The position numbers and the translations under genes are program-made. This document shows, in pieces, positions 12,349 through 23,452 of a stretch of DNA of 64,000 bases (position 1 is the first letter of the stretch; each line of letters begins with the position of its first letter). The notes under the pieces were generated by a model. The model did no database searches and was not told the origin of the DNA. It worked only from the letters and a program-made list of their open reading frames with translations. Origin of the DNA: Petrolisthes cinctipes (lineage: Eukaryota > Arthropoda > Malacostraca > Decapoda > Porcellanidae); the NCBI GenBank assembly GCA_033782935.1, contig JAWQEG010001325.1:620001-684000 (forward strand). The letters run 5' to 3'.

Positions 12349-12488
12349 CTAAGTTAGTCTTCACAGGAATACACACCATATATCCACGTTATCCACAGCA
12401 GTTACCACAAATCAATCAGGCTGCCACCATCACTACAAGACAACGTAAATTATTCTCTCCACCCTGCATTGTAGTGGGTTACGAACAC

Positions 12489-12616
12489 CTCCCCAATATC
12501 CCTGCTTGTTGTAAAAGGTCACTAACAGGGGCTTGCATTTCACTCCTAGTATCTCCCCAATATCCCTGCTTGTTGTAAAAGGTCACTAACAGGGGTTTTC
12601 ATTTCTACAACTGTCT
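12489..12616. repeat. 64-bp tandem duplication
   Basis: Two direct copies starting CTCCCCAATATCCCTGC at 12489 and 12553, nearly identical for their first 44 bases. No gene. Confidence 0.85.
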
Positions 12617-12709
12617 CTTTTTTTATCATCTGTTTCCTTTTGTGCTTACTGTTCCACTTCTCAATCACCTTCTTCCTTGGGTGACATAAAACCTCGCTGT
12701 AGCGGGGCC

Positions 12710-13016
12710 TTTTTTTTTTCTTTTTTTATGTTCCGGCACTGGACATAGGCTTCATCAAGCTCGTTACCATGGCCCAGGTCAACTGCTACTCACATACACA
12801 CGTCACGACTTCCGTGGGAGGGAAGTGAGGGTAATTCCCAAATACTGCAGCTGTTATGGTACCAGCGTGGGTGTTTTACGACGTTCGGTGCCCTTATAGT
12901 TAGTGCCTGACATTCAAATCGAAAGAGTAAATATTCTCAGGCCCTCACCTGAGAAGATCGAATCTCCCGACCTATAGGTTACGAGTCCAGAACACTAACC
13001 ACTCGGCCACCTCCCC
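12710..13016 (-). mobile_element. tRNA-derived SINE
   Basis: On the minus strand the head reads GGTGGCCGAGTGGTTAGTG (about 13012-12994), a tRNA-like A box. About 45 bases downstream is AGATTCGATCT (12965-12955), a B-box-like sequence. The body runs about 300 bp to an A-rich tail at 12728-12710 (T-rich on the plus strand). Box order and spacing fit an RNA polymerase III SINE from a serine- or leucine-type tRNA. No target duplication was recognised. Confidence 0.7.
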
Positions 13017-13402
13017 TACTCATCAATCAATCAATCCAGTTCCTCAGAACACACACACAGTCCTCACTAAGGTTTATTAATCTCACCACTATCAGTACAT
13101 CTTTCACCCATAACGAAATACACCAATGCAATTCACAAATCCCTACAATATCGATAATTTATCAACCCAACTAAAAATGGAGTCCACACTACGAGAAGCA
13201 AATAGACACTGCGCTCTGAATTAAGGTCCCCAGTGAAAGAGTCGAAAACTCGTTGGGTATTGGTTACAATTAGACTCAAATACTGAAGTATCACACAGTT
13301 TTCTTACTTGTCCACAGAAATTGTATAACCAGTAATATTTTGTTTGTGGGAACGATATTTCATAGTTCATTCTCTAAGTCCCTTCAAACGCTGGTACTGT
13401 AT
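13017..13402. other. Unassigned intergenic DNA
   Basis: No open frame, repeat family or RNA signal that I can support; only short ATCA repeats at 13020-13036. Confidence 0.6.
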
Positions 13403-13563
13403 TTAAGGGGGAAGTTTTGTGTAGGTAAATCTGGAGCAACTCAATCCTCCAAACTATTCTAAGCAACAGAACACCATTATTTTTGCTCTTCTGGTCCTGT
13501 TTCCTAGCATACTTTGGAGAAATCAAGGCACTCCAATGTAAGAAAAAAAAATTACCACCTTAA
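13403..13563. mobile_element. Intact TTAA-flanked palindromic MITE (family P reference copy)
   Basis: 161 bp including TTAA at both ends (13403-13406, 13560-13563). Inside, AATCCTCCAAACTATTC and the inverted ACTTTGGAGAAATCAAGG form a long imperfect hairpin. The terminal inverted repeats are short and G- or C-rich. At least nine relatives lie in the window. Confidence 0.85.
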
Positions 13564-13691
13564 GGACCCTGTGATCGCGTATGAGAATTGGAGACTTCTG
13601 ATTCCTCCCGAATAGGCCACGAAACAAGTTCCTTCCATATGGGTGTGTGTGTTTACCTCTAATTTCCTGACTACATCACAGGAGCCCTTAA
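13560..13691. mobile_element. TTAA-flanked MITE (family P5)
   Basis: Lies between TTAA 13560-13563 and 13688-13691, with inner ends GGACCCTGTGAT and ATCACAGGAGCCC. Each of its TTAA sites is shared with a neighbouring element. Confidence 0.8.
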
Positions 13692-13972
13692 GGGGGTGCG
13701 GGAGTAGGGGACAGGCTTGGGGAGGGTTTGGGGGGTGCAGGAATAGGGGGACAGGTTTGGGGGGTGCGGGAATAGGGGGATAGGCTTTTTTTTTTTTATT
13801 AATTGCGCCGTAGCCTCAATCAACAGGCGGGCAACAATACATACGGGTAAGCGGGACCCATGAGAATCCAATGACTACAACCACACATACACACGCACAC
13901 ACTCACACACACACATCACGAAAACATAACAGATTGGAGCACAAGCATACAGACAAATATTTACTTTATGAC

Positions 13973-14974
13973 CTATTTAAATCCACCAAAACGAGGGTGG
14001 CGTACCAGAAGTTCCTCCAGAACCTGATGGTTCAGCAGGTGTCGACAAACCACATCAAGTGGCAGGCCCCGGGGCAGCAAGTGTCGGACAGTAGGGCAGG
14101 CCAGGCAATAGTGCTCTATAGTGTTAGCACGAGGCGCTCGACACAAGCGACACTCAGTGAAGGGAGGCTCACCCTGCATCCCAGCAACCTGCAACGGTGG
14201 CCAGTAGCAAAGCCTCAAACGAGTAGAGACTACATTGTGCATCCGAACCATGAGGCCTCGTCGATGGTAGGAATATTTGTGACGGCAGACAGACTCGTAA
14301 TGGGTGATGGAGATGCTGAAGGGCCTCTCTGCATCCCTGCGTCGCCGTACAAGGAGGAGAGCGGCGGAGCGGACTTTAGAGAGGTAACATGTCTGGGAGA
14401 GAGGACGTCCAGCACCACGAGGAGGCAGATGGCAGGCTTCCTTTGCGAGTCTGTCAACTGTACCATTGTGATGTAAACCTACATGGGATGGCACCCATAA
14501 ATATTTAACAGTCAAGTTACGATGACGCAATAAGGCCAAAAACGATAAAATCTGCTGAATAACAGTAGAGTGTGTGGGCTGAACACTAGAGAGGGAATGA
14601 AGGGCAGGTTTGGAGTCACAAAAAATGGCAGCATTCACTCCACGTTGACAAACAAGACTAACAGCATCCAGAATGGCATACAGTTCACACAATGTTGAGC
14701 TAGAGTGGTTACAGAGACGACGGCCAACCCAGCCCCCTGGAGGTGACTCCATGTCAGGTGAGAAAACGGCACAACCTGCTGTACCATCCACTTGCAATGA
14801 GCCATCAGTGTAGAGGCAGTATGGATCTGTGATGGAGGATGTCACTATTTCTATGTGTTCCAGAGCCAACTGCCGCTGTAGAGAAGGTAGTTCCGACTTG
14901 GAAGTAGGTGTGAAGCTCACATCAGGTGTTGGTAGCATCCACGGAGGGGGCCCTGGGGGGACGTCTGCCACCAT
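13973..14974 (-). pseudogene. LINE copy A ORF2 C-terminus: RNase H and zinc-knuckle-like tail
   Basis: A 333-residue open stretch on the minus strand. The RNase H catalytic set is readable in order: YTDGSLQ (aspartate), CELYAILDA (glutamate), FCDSKPAL (aspartate) and NGTVDRLAKEA (final aspartate), with a WVPSHVGL block just before the last. The C-terminal part has a CRLCRA...EHYCLACPTVRHLL block, a C-x2-C-x(n)-H-C arrangement common at the end of I-type LINE ORF2. It removes template RNA and aids integration in active relatives. This domain looks intact although the rest of ORF2 is broken. Confidence 0.8.
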
Positions 14975-15473
14975 TATATCTATAAAAGACTACGGAGCAT
15001 AGAGGAAACAGACCTTATAAGAGTACATCCAGCAGGCAGTATGGGAGGGACCGGGTAGTTTGGTCTAAGAGAAGTCCTGCCTAACTGAGAGTAATGGGGT
15101 GAAAGATGTGGGAAATGGAGACACTTGACAGTGAAGCAAGTAACACTAGAATAAATTATCTCCACGAACGGGGGAAGACGCAACTCACGCTGCATGTTCA
15201 CTATCCTGGTCGACATTGGACAACCGAGAATTATTCTCATTGCTCTATTCTGAAATTTTTCTAAAGTTTCCAGAGTAGCCCTAGGAAGTTGAATCAAAGC
15301 AGGGGAGAGGTAATCAACAACTGAACGGATAAAAGCAATATAGAGGGTTCTGGCTACTGGGATGGAGATGCCCGAGGAGTTGTTAGTGAGCCATTGAAGT
15401 GGTGTAAGTCGTCCCTGGAGACGACCCTATAAGTCCTGGACAATGGGATGGTCTTGAGGTCTGGCAAGGGTAA

Positions 15474-16135
15474 TCAGCCAAATATTGACTGGCGCACCCA
15501 GATAGCGATACTGGGAACACAAGGGAATGACAGTCCCTCCAATGGTGAGACAATAATGCCACAGTGAGAGGAGGACATAGAGAAGGAGTCAAGAAACCGC
15601 TGGAGATCCCTTGGTGAGGTAGAATGAACACAGATATCATCAGCATAGCATGTAATTGTAGTTCCAGGAATATCAGGGAGAGAAGTGAGCAGCCGATGCA
15701 TCAGAACTCCCCCTTGAGGCGTACCAAGATGAAAACTGCGCAAAGGACTGAGTGCACCACTGAAAAACACACGGGAGGTCCTGTTACTCAGGTAGCCCCG
15801 AATCCACCGTAGTAGATTACCCTTTATCCCAAAGTCAACTAGTTGATCCAAAATGACGTCTCTATTAGTAACATCGAAGGCACTTCGAAGGTCAATGACG
15901 GCCACCACACTGTCCTTGTTAAGGCGAGAGTACAAGTCGACAAGGCAGTGGTGTGTACTCCGCTGGGGAAGGAAACCAAACAGCCATGGAGAAAGGCGAT
16001 CCTGCAGTCTGTACATGAGATGATTGAGTAAGATTGTGTCCATAACCTTACAAAAACAGGAAGTCAGGGAAATAGGCCTGAACTTCGTAGTGCCGGGCTT
16101 AGGGATTGGTATTATTGTGCTACTGGTCCAGGCTC
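15474..16135 (-). pseudogene. LINE copy A reverse transcriptase core
   Basis: A 189-residue open piece (15474-16043) plus flanking codons on the minus strand. It contains AVIDLRSAFDVTNRD (RT motif A, catalytic aspartate), GTPQGGVL (motif B) and CYADDICVHS (motif C, codons at 15647-15636) with both catalytic aspartates kept. About eight residues after GGVL present in copy B are missing here without a frame change. A stop separates it from the upstream linker and a frameshift from the downstream part. The catalytic triad survives but the frame does not. Confidence 0.85.
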
Positions 16136-17012
16136 ATGGTACACAACCATCACGAAGACAAAGATTGTACAGTCGAAGTAGAGGGTTCCCAGGAACTTGT
16201 TGAAGTAGTCGCAGCACAGCATAAGTAATACCATCCTCACCAGGGGAAGAAGCTCTACCCCGAGAGAGAGCACAGTGCAACTCCTCCTCAGTTATCTCCT
16301 CTGCATCATCGTCATCATCTTGCAACAGAGCAGACATTAGACGTAGCCGATGGACAGCAGCACGGGAAGTGAGTGCATCATGTATGTGGATGGGTAGACT
16401 GGCTGAGGTAGATTGTTCTGACCAGGCATCGACAAGTTGTTGAGCATAGTCGGCGGGAGTGTGATGACGAGCAGTGGCCGTTGTCTTTTTAACAACCCGA
16501 CGTATGAGGTGCCACATAGAAGCCACACTTGTATGCTGGTTGATGCTGTCCATGAACCGCTGCCAAGACTCAGTGTGAGCACAATCCTGCAGGGCAACTA
16601 AAGCGTCCCTAGACATCTGGTAACGATGGAGCAGGTCAGGGGTTGGGTTGGCTTGAAACAATAGGCCATCACGTTCAGCCTCCTCCTTTGCCTCCTGTAT
16701 ACGTGCATCCAGCGTCCAGGAGTGGGCAGTATGGCGATGCTGGAGGTGTGCCTGGGAGACGTATAGCCTACAGAAGTCATGAGCAACAGATACAAGATCA
16801 GAGTACAACTGTTCAGCTGATGATATGTCAAATGTAGGGAATACATGGGCCATGAATAAGATGTAAGTCGGGCAATATCTAGGGGGCACAGCAATATGCA
16901 AACAAGTGGCTGAAGCACTTGACCCAGCAGTTAGAGAATAATGAAACCGAAGAGCAATGTGATCAGAGAATAAGTCTGGCAAGGAGGAGCACAGGACCTG
17001 AGATGCTATCAT
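16134..17012 (-). pseudogene. LINE copy A endonuclease end and RT linker
   Basis: A 292-residue open stretch on the minus strand. It begins with the endonuclease's last motif, LFSDHIALRFHYS (catalytic SDH). It continues through the helical linker (FCRLYVSQAHLQHRH, then IQEAKEEAERDGLL) and ends in the RT finger start SSPGEDGITYAVLRLL. A stop follows where copy B keeps an open codon shortly after. It belongs to the same ORF2 as the neighbouring pieces. Confidence 0.75.
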
Positions 17013-17080
17013 ACCAGATTAGAGGATGTAATCCAGAGTACCTCCCCGGCAATGAGTGGCACCGCCAGTGTCCCAGCGTG

Positions 17081-17608
17081 TCAGATGATGCTTGCGGATG
17101 TATGAACACCATTACGATTAATAGAGCCAGAACTATCACCCAAATCAGAATGCCGAGCATTAAAATCTCCCATATACACCATACCACGCACTGTTGAAGA
17201 AGGAAGAGCCTCAAGAGTGAGTCTAGCTGGGGCAGAATAGACATTACATAATTGGAGTACTCCATTCCCAGGTAAAACCTCAAATAGCTGAAAGGTCATT
17301 TCAGGATCAGTGGAGGTACGGAGAAGGCGATGTGGCAAGGAGCCATGTATGTAAGTTAGGAGACCATTCCTTACCAGATGAACATATGGCACATATGGAG
17401 TACATCCATACCACACATTAACCCCTGGCTGAAGGCATCGTGGACACTTCCATCGAGACGTATCCTCAGGAGGTGAAAGCTTAGAGGTGGAGGCAGCAGG
17501 ACGTGATGGTTCACCCCTGACAGGACACGTCTTAGAATCATGGTCGGCGGCACACCATGCACACTTCGGCCTGGCAGAACAGTACCGGGAGATATGCCCA
17601 ACTCCCAA
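17081..17608 (-). pseudogene. LINE copy A: ORF1 zinc knuckles fused in frame to ORF2 endonuclease
   Basis: A 175-residue frame. The first third has GVGHISRYCSARPKCAWC and CPRCLQPGV, the CCHC and related knuckles of ORF1. After GVNVWYGC it jumps directly to YVPYVHLVRNGLL of the endonuclease and ends shortly after the YMGDFNARHSDLG catalytic motif. Compared with copy B, about 0.58 kb is missing at the join (near 17400), yet the frame is kept. A single stop codon (TGA where copy B has a TGC cysteine) separates it from the ORF1 N-terminus at 17609. Confidence 0.8.
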
Positions 17609-18469
17609 TCACCTGTTGCACCAAGGCTGGTCATTATGAAGTTTCCTCACCTCACACGGTGGAAGACAAGGGAGGAAATCAAAGGAAATCTCATTTGGAG
17701 GTGGATCGGGTTGACTCCAGACAACAACAACACAGCTAATGGGGGAACCATCTTGGAAAAAACGACGGGCAAAGTACACACCAGGGTATCCCTTAGTAAG
17801 TTTCGGGTCAACATCAATACGAAAACGGGTAAGGATGTAACTGGGGAACTTACGAGGCCTCTCGGGTGAGTCTTCAAGAATGAGAGGGAGAGACAAAAAT
17901 TCACCAGCCTTCACTCTATCAATGATGTCCTGATGCTTCCTAGAGATGTAGACAAACCGGGAGGTGACAGCAGCCATCTTCACTTCAGCCAGTTCACGCT
18001 GCAGCTGGAAGGCCCTGTTGACATCAGACAACCAACGCAACTTTGTGTCCGTAGATGGGTTCCCAGAGAAGGAGAGCTTGACATAGGCATTTCTTGGGGC
18101 AAAAGCAAGAAGGTTGGACGAGGGCAAGGAGTTGGTATACATGGAAAAAACACCACGTTGAGGCAGAGAAGGTACGTCATGCACAGCTGAAGCACCCTCG
18201 GCAGTCTTGGCAGCCGGAGGCAAACAGTCCACACCATAGGAATCCTGCAAGGAGTCGGACGAGGCATCAACGGGTCGCTTGGTAGAGGTTGAGGAGGTGG
18301 AAGGCTGCAACCTGAGCTGCAGAGTGACCGAGGAAAGGGGGGGAGGGTTGCGAGAAGGCAGCTCAGGCCAGTGATCCTTGATAGGAGACCCATCCTCTTC
18401 CGACATGGCCAAGTCAGCCTCCAGGCAAGAAGCCACATCCGAATCTGCGCTCTCCATCTGGCCAAGCAA
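17609..18469 (-). pseudogene. LINE copy A ORF1, N-terminal part
   Basis: 286 codons from ATG to a TGA stop. The N-terminal third is acidic and serine-rich (MESADSDVASCLEADLAM, then SEEDGSPI). The middle is a conserved block with FVYISRKHQDIIDRVKAGEF and FRIDVDPKLTKGYPGVYFAR. It reaches PWCNR, the first half of a CCHC knuckle, where a nonsense change stops it. In copy B the same codon encodes cysteine and the knuckle continues. ORF1 proteins of this group bind element RNA. This is the only copy of the ORF1 N-terminus in the window. Confidence 0.8.
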
Positions 18470-18549
18470 GGCTTAGATGGAAAGCAAACAACAACACGAA
18501 CAGCTGAACACTCAATCAGCCAAGGATACACACACACACACACACACAG

Positions 18550-19735
18550 ACAATCACTGAGTATTGGTATGGATCCGGGCTTGGTGGCCTGGTTGTCGGA
18601 TTTCCTGTTTGGCAGGCAGCAGGTGGTCAGATATCAGGGTGCTGTTTCAGGACCTCAGAAGATTAAGTCAGGTGTGCCCCAAGGGACGAGAATGGGACCC
18701 TTGTGTTTCTTAATCCTCATAAATGATGCCCTGACAGACACACCACACTGGTGGAAATATGTGGATGATTCCACTGTCGGTGTTGTGGTGGATAACACAC
18801 AACCTAACTACCACCACCTCCAACAACAACTAAATAACCTTCAGTCCTGGACCGAGGTTAATAATGTGACCATCAACCTCAACAAGACGGTGGTGATGCA
18901 TTTTCACACATCCACCACACCTGTACCACCACCTGCAGTCACTCTCGGAGGTCACCCACTCCAGGTTGTGGAGGCAACCAAACTCCTGGGGATAATAATA
19001 GACAGCAAATTGGACTGGAAGCAGCACATCACCACCATCACCCAGTCAGCCTCTTATCGCCTCTTTATGATAAGAAGGCTCAAATCCCTAGGAACACCAG
19101 AGTGGGAGCTGAGGGGTATTTACCAAATATTTGTACTCCCCAAGCTAACGTATGCCGCTCCAAGTTGGTCTCCATCCATCAATAATACCCAGAAAAAACA
19201 ACTTGAGAGGATACAGAAAAGAGCCTGTCGTATCATACTGGGCACTCGTTATACCACCTACAAAGAAGCCGTAGACCTCCTACAAATGACCTCCCTGGAC
19301 AGTACACACTTTAACATCTTAAAGGGATTCAATGAACAACTACTAAACAACCCTATACACCGAGAAATGCTTCCCCCCCGCCTCCCACTACCACGGCGAG
19401 AAACCCGACACTCCAACATCCTCACACCGATAAGGGCACGAACCGACCGCTACAAGCACAGTCCCATACCTTTAATTGTAGATATAATTAATAGAAAATA
19501 ATAACATCTAGAAACAATATATATGTCAGCCTTCGAATTCAACTCCTCATACATCATTTTTTTACATTTATCATTATCATATTGTCCGTTCATCCATATA
19601 ACTTCTCATTATATTATTCATCTATTTATATTTTCTTCCATGTAGTATATCATCATGTTCATGTGCCAATCTGTGTATTTTCAGCCTTGTTGCTGCCATA
19701 TCAATAAACCGTATATTATTATTATTATTATTACA
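18550..19735 (+). mobile_element. 5'-truncated CR1-like LINE nested in copy A
   Basis: A plus-strand open frame from about 18550 to the stop at 19501. It covers RT from just before motif B (SGVPQGTRMGPLCFL) through YVDDST (18758-18769, motif C) to the C-terminal domain (QKKQLERIQKRACRI, then RTDRYKHSPIPLIVDIIN). The last block resembles the RxxxSFIPxxIxLxN ending of CR1/L2-type LINEs. The non-coding tail ends in TAT/ATT repeats at about 19715-19735, also typical of that group. The 5' truncation is typical of target-primed insertion. The surrounding leader of copy A resumes at about 19736. Confidence 0.82.
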
Positions 19736-20052
19736 AGACAATACACAGAATCACAACAGACAAACAACACCAGCAACACCACAGAAACAACACACAAACA
19801 AGAATGCACAAACAATACAAACAACAACACACAAGCAAGAGTGTAAAGACAACACAAACAAGAATTCAGGCAGAGCGCCAGGAGAACGTTTTCACACCAA
19901 CAAGGTTGGGGCGAGACCGGAGACAGGCTTGGGTGGGGTAGAAAGACTGTCCCCTATTCCCGCACCCCCCTAACCCCCCCAAGCCTGTCCCCTTCTCCCG
20001 CACCCCCCTAACCCCCCCCCCCCCAAGCCTGTCCCCCTATTCCCGCACCCCC

Positions 20053-20213
20053 TTAAGGAGAGAGTATACTTTTGATACAATTGAGTACATTGATTCCTCC
20101 AAAGTATGCCAGGAAACAGGACCAGATTAACAAAAATAATGGTGTTCTGATGCTGGGAATAGTTTGGAGGAATCATTATCTCCAAAAATGTCAACAATAT
20201 ACCCTTCCCTTAA
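20053..20213. mobile_element. TTAA-flanked palindromic MITE (family P), end of chain
   Basis: Shares its left TTAA (20053-20056) with the G-rich element and ends at TTAA 20210-20213. It contains GATTCCTCCAAAGTATGCC and the inverse GGGAATAGTTTGGAGGAATC. Confidence 0.8.
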
Positions 20214-20241
20214 AGAGATAATATTATACACACAAATGGTG

Positions 20242-20355
20242 CAACTCAGATATCCAGTTAATGATACGTTCATTCATGTCATGAGACACATGGGTTACGG
20301 AACCCGTGTGTGTGTGACATAATATGAACGTATTATTATTTGGATATCTATGTTG
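20242..20355. repeat. Short hairpin repeat
   Basis: CAACTCAGATATCCAG at the left and TTTGGATATCTATGTTG at the right, with inner GATACGTTCATTCATGTCA and its inverse, form a 114-bp imperfect foldback. It may be a MITE relic. Confidence 0.5.
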
Positions 20356-20412
20356 TAAAACTGTGATTGAAATATATACACAACGGTTATAACACGTTAG
20401 TCATTACAAGTA

Positions 20413-20567
20413 CAGTCACGAGCACTAATAAGTATCCAACTCTTGGTTAAAGCTTCGATCAGTCCAATTCACCAACGAAATAATTCCAATGGAGATCTTA
20501 TTGTGCATTTATTTACTGTCCCTAGGTATTCGAAGCACACCTGACTACTTATTAGTGGTCGTGACTG
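20413..20567. mobile_element. TA-flanked Tc1/mariner-type MITE (CAGTCACGAG ends)
   Basis: Flanked by TA at 20411-20412 and 20568-20569. Ends CAGTCACGAGCACTAATAAG and an inverted CTTATTAGTGGTCGTGACTG. A second copy lies at 39257-39409. TA duplication and ends starting with C fit Tc1/mariner MITEs. Confidence 0.85.
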
Positions 20568-20569
20568 TA

Positions 20570-20728
20570 CACTTGTCGAGACTCAAATATGTATCCAGGC
20601 TTGTTTCGAATACCCTGATCGAATATTAAGCAAGCTCAAGCAAATATGAAACAGGATAAGTGTTGTAATTGGTTCAATAGTATTCGAAACTTCAACAAGA
20701 TCTGGAAAAAATTTTTGGATTGCGAGTG
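20570..20728. mobile_element. TA-flanked MITE (CACTCGCAATCC ends)
   Basis: Right end GGATTGCGAGTG is exact; left end CACTTGTCGAGACTC is degraded. Flanking TA sites (20568-20569, 20729-20730) are shared with both neighbours. Relatives are at 32226 and 39741. Confidence 0.75.
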
Positions 20729-21343
20729 TACAGTCTGTTACAGTTCCGACTGGGCCACCCAGTATCGAGAGATCGCAGATGTGGCAGCAGTGTGTGTGTG
20801 TGCTCGAAAATTATACGGATCGTCAACACTCTCCCTCTGTAGTGAACATGACCCTGCCTCAAAGTTCATTCCATAGATGGCGCTGTGTAGTTGTGGAAGG
20901 AATGTGGACTGCAGGGTTGAAGTTTCGGGAAACATCTATGCTCGTGCCAATGAGTCATGAGCTCTCAGGCAGAGTGGTTGAGGAATGCTATTATGGAAAT
21001 TTAACAACTATATTACACAATGATCAGGTGAAGCTAAGGTAAAGTTGTTCGTGTCCTGAACAGTGAATATTTCTTCTTAATGGTTATCATGTTTGGCATG
21101 CAACATTGCTCAGCCGTTCTGACAGAGCTCGCGTCTCGTTGCCACGATTGTTATCTTGTTTTTCTACCAACTAGGATCGGGCAGATAGGTTGTTTTCTTT
21201 GTCCATCATATTTTGGTAAGCATAATTTGAGATCACCTTTGATTTCGTATTTTGTTTGTAAGTCAGGTATTACATGCATAGTAAAATTCCTTCATTGCTA
21301 AATACTTTTTCTCTCTCGTAATAAAAATGTTAAAGTCAACTGT

Positions 21344-21346
<3 letters not shown>

Positions 21347-21391
<45 letters not shown>
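21347..21391. repeat. (TC)n microsatellite in left arm
   Basis: TC dinucleotides at the position matching the longer GA tract at 24128-24270 in the right arm. Confidence 0.95.
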
Positions 21392-21394
<3 letters not shown>

Positions 21395-21451
21395 ATAAAC
21401 ACCATCTTATCTTATCCTATCTCTATACTAATGAAATCGAACAGAGAGTGA

Positions 21452-21694
21452 GGACCAATTCCACAGTTGTTCGTTGTGATTTGTTAGCACCCAAACGAAA
21501 GAAACTAAACTGTGTAAATGACTTGTGTCTGATTTATTGGAAGCATCTGATGAGTAAAGTATGCAGCTATTGTAATAATACAAATGCTCAATTAATAGTT
21601 TTGGTGAATAGGAATAATCAGCTTTTGAGAAATAACGAAGCCTTACAAGTGTGTTTGGGGAGGACTCTGACAAAATGACTGTGGAATCAGTCCT
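21452..21694. mobile_element. MITE, family H, inside left arm
   Basis: Ends GGACCAATTCCACAG and CTGTGGAATCAGTCC; the inner block resembles 12115-12348. Its inverse counterpart is at 23828-24068, so it was present before the arms were duplicated. Confidence 0.7.
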
Positions 21695-22009
21695 GGCTCC
21701 CTGACATTCTACGTTAATAAACAAATTAGTAGTGTCGAAATAAGCGATCGTTTTGCCAGTGATAATCAACTCGCATTGATTGTTAACTGGGTTATGTTTG
21801 TTTTGAACCCACAGGTGAACGGGGAAGAGGCATCACTCCTAACGACCAAACGTGTGTTTAACCTACTAATAGATTACCCCAAGTTTTGCTAATAGATACA
21901 TTAATGTGTGCATAGTAGTAGGTGATCTACCAAATTTGCACACCGTTCACATAATGATGGATTTATGTGGAGAAGAGAAGGGCGAAGTCTCAGAAAGTAG
22001 CCTAGGTGG

Positions 22010-22226
22010 GCAAGGTGAACTTCGTTGGAACCCCATAGAGAACATGTGGGCTAATATGGTCAACTGCTGGGAGCCAGAGATGGTGGAGCGGAGACCGGAG
22101 GCACTAATGGCTCATACCCAGGCTCAGTGGGAGATGTTCCGCAACAAACCTAACAAATTCGACGCATTGTGGCCTCTGTGCCCGATAGACTGCTTGCCGT
22201 CATAGAGAAGGAAGGTGGCTGGACTG
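22010..22226 (+). pseudogene. Tc1-like transposase C-terminal remnant
   Basis: The plus strand encodes LRWNPIENMWANMVNCWEPE, matching the NPIENxW motif that carries the last catalytic region of DDE Tc1-type transposases. It continues with a helical block to EMFRNKPNKFDAL. After a one-base frameshift it continues VASVPDRLLAVIEKEGG to GWTGY and a TAA stop at 22226. This is the usual end of the family. The N-terminal DNA-binding and first catalytic regions are not found upstream, where the inverted-repeat arm lies instead. Confidence 0.8.
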
Positions 22227-23149
22227 GATATTAATTGTCAATGTAAATAAAAAATTATTTTGTTTAAATAAATGTTGTTGGGTTGTCAAGGATTGTATAA
22301 CTCCTACTTTGGCTATTTACATTTATAGAGTGTTCCTGTCTATTGAAATTATGAACCTGTAAAGTTGACGAAAGTAGAGAATAACCAGAGTTTTATCTTT
22401 CCCCCGGCCAACGAGGGTTCAACCGCCGATTTTACAGCTGGTTAGCATATTTCTCGAATTTGTCTGGAGAGCAAGAAGTGCTGGGACAAAATTAAGGAAA
22501 ATTGCTCCTAACATATAGGAATAAAAGTAACCATAGGAAATTTTTTAAATAGTCTCATTGTCTTTCCCAGCTCATTTTACCTACTTGACTGCATTTCAAC
22601 CCAACCATACTTAATCTAACCTAACTGAACGGATTGCATTGACCAGGTCAGAATTGAAAACTATGCCTCCGAATAGGGGACCCTCTGAGTGTGCAGCGTG
22701 TTTTAAGATGTGATCTCGGGCACGGACGCGAATATTTTATATTTATTTATAATGCAAGTAAATCTTGGTTTAATCACGTGCTCTGTCTGACTTTTACTAG
22801 GAGCTAATTTTCTTTAGGATTATTACACATACAGCATGATATCGGTAATGTCAATTTAGACACATTCTTCTTTAATTTGTGTAGCTAACGTTATCCATTC
22901 ATTACTTGATGACTCGAGAAAAAGATACACAGAATATGCGAGAGGGATAGTTTCGGAGTAATTTCATAATTCGTAGGATTTATGGTAACGGGTGATACAA
23001 TAAACAAAGTAATAAAAATCTTTAGGATTATATCATTATAAGGAGTCGTTACTCTGAAACGCTCATCAAATACTGACTGGCAAACTACATTCCTAGTTAA
23101 AGTAATGACCCTACGTATCCGTGTGCTCAACCGGTGCCTTCCAGTGAAC
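22227..23149. other. Loop of the giant inverted repeat, unassigned
   Basis: No gene recognised. A 90-codon minus-strand frame at 22891-23163 straddles the arm boundary and shows no motif I can name. Confidence 0.5.
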
Positions 23150-23452
23150 TTCACCTTGCCCACCTACTTTCCGAAACTTCGCCCTTCTCTTCCCCACAGC
23201 CACACACCGTTATCTCTGGAATAAATCAATCATTATGTGAACGATGTGCAAATTTAGTAAAACACCTACTGTTATGCACACACTATTTTTCACTACAAAA
23301 GGTTAATTAGCAAAAATCGGGGTAATCTATTAGGAGGTTAAACACACGTTTGGTCGCTAGGAGTGATCCCTCTTCCCCATTCAGGTGTGGCTTCTAAACA
23401 AACATAACCCAGTTAATATAACAATCAATGCCAGTTGATTATCATTGGCAAA

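Larger units (their letters stand above)
13786..19919 (-). mobile_element. I-superfamily LINE, copy A, with nested CR1-like LINE
   Basis: Minus-strand element ending in an A-tail (T-tract about 13786-13797). It holds a 5' leader, ORF1 with CCHC knuckles, and ORF2 with endonuclease, RT and RNase H. RNase H in ORF2 points to the I/Jockey-type superfamily. Relative to copy B (32419-37393) it has a full ORF1 N-terminus but has lost the ORF1 C-terminus and endonuclease start (junction near 17400). It also has a short in-frame deletion in RT. A different LINE fragment (about 18550-19735) splits its leader. It is non-autonomous. Confidence 0.88.
13688..20056. mobile_element. G-rich TTAA foldback element, split by LINE copy A
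   Basis: TTAA followed by GGGGGTGCGGG on the left (13688-13702) and CCCGCACCCCC followed by TTAA on the right (20042-20056) give a perfect 11-bp inverted end plus TTAA. The G-rich minisatellite fills 13692-13785 and its C-rich inverse fills 19930-20052. Everything between about 13786 and 19919 is a LINE inserted later. Confidence 0.8.

Noticed and set aside
20779..21042. 87-codon frame present identically at 24524-24787 on the other strand
   Set aside because: Identity comes from the inverted-repeat arms, not from protein conservation; no motif and no codon-level constraint visible.
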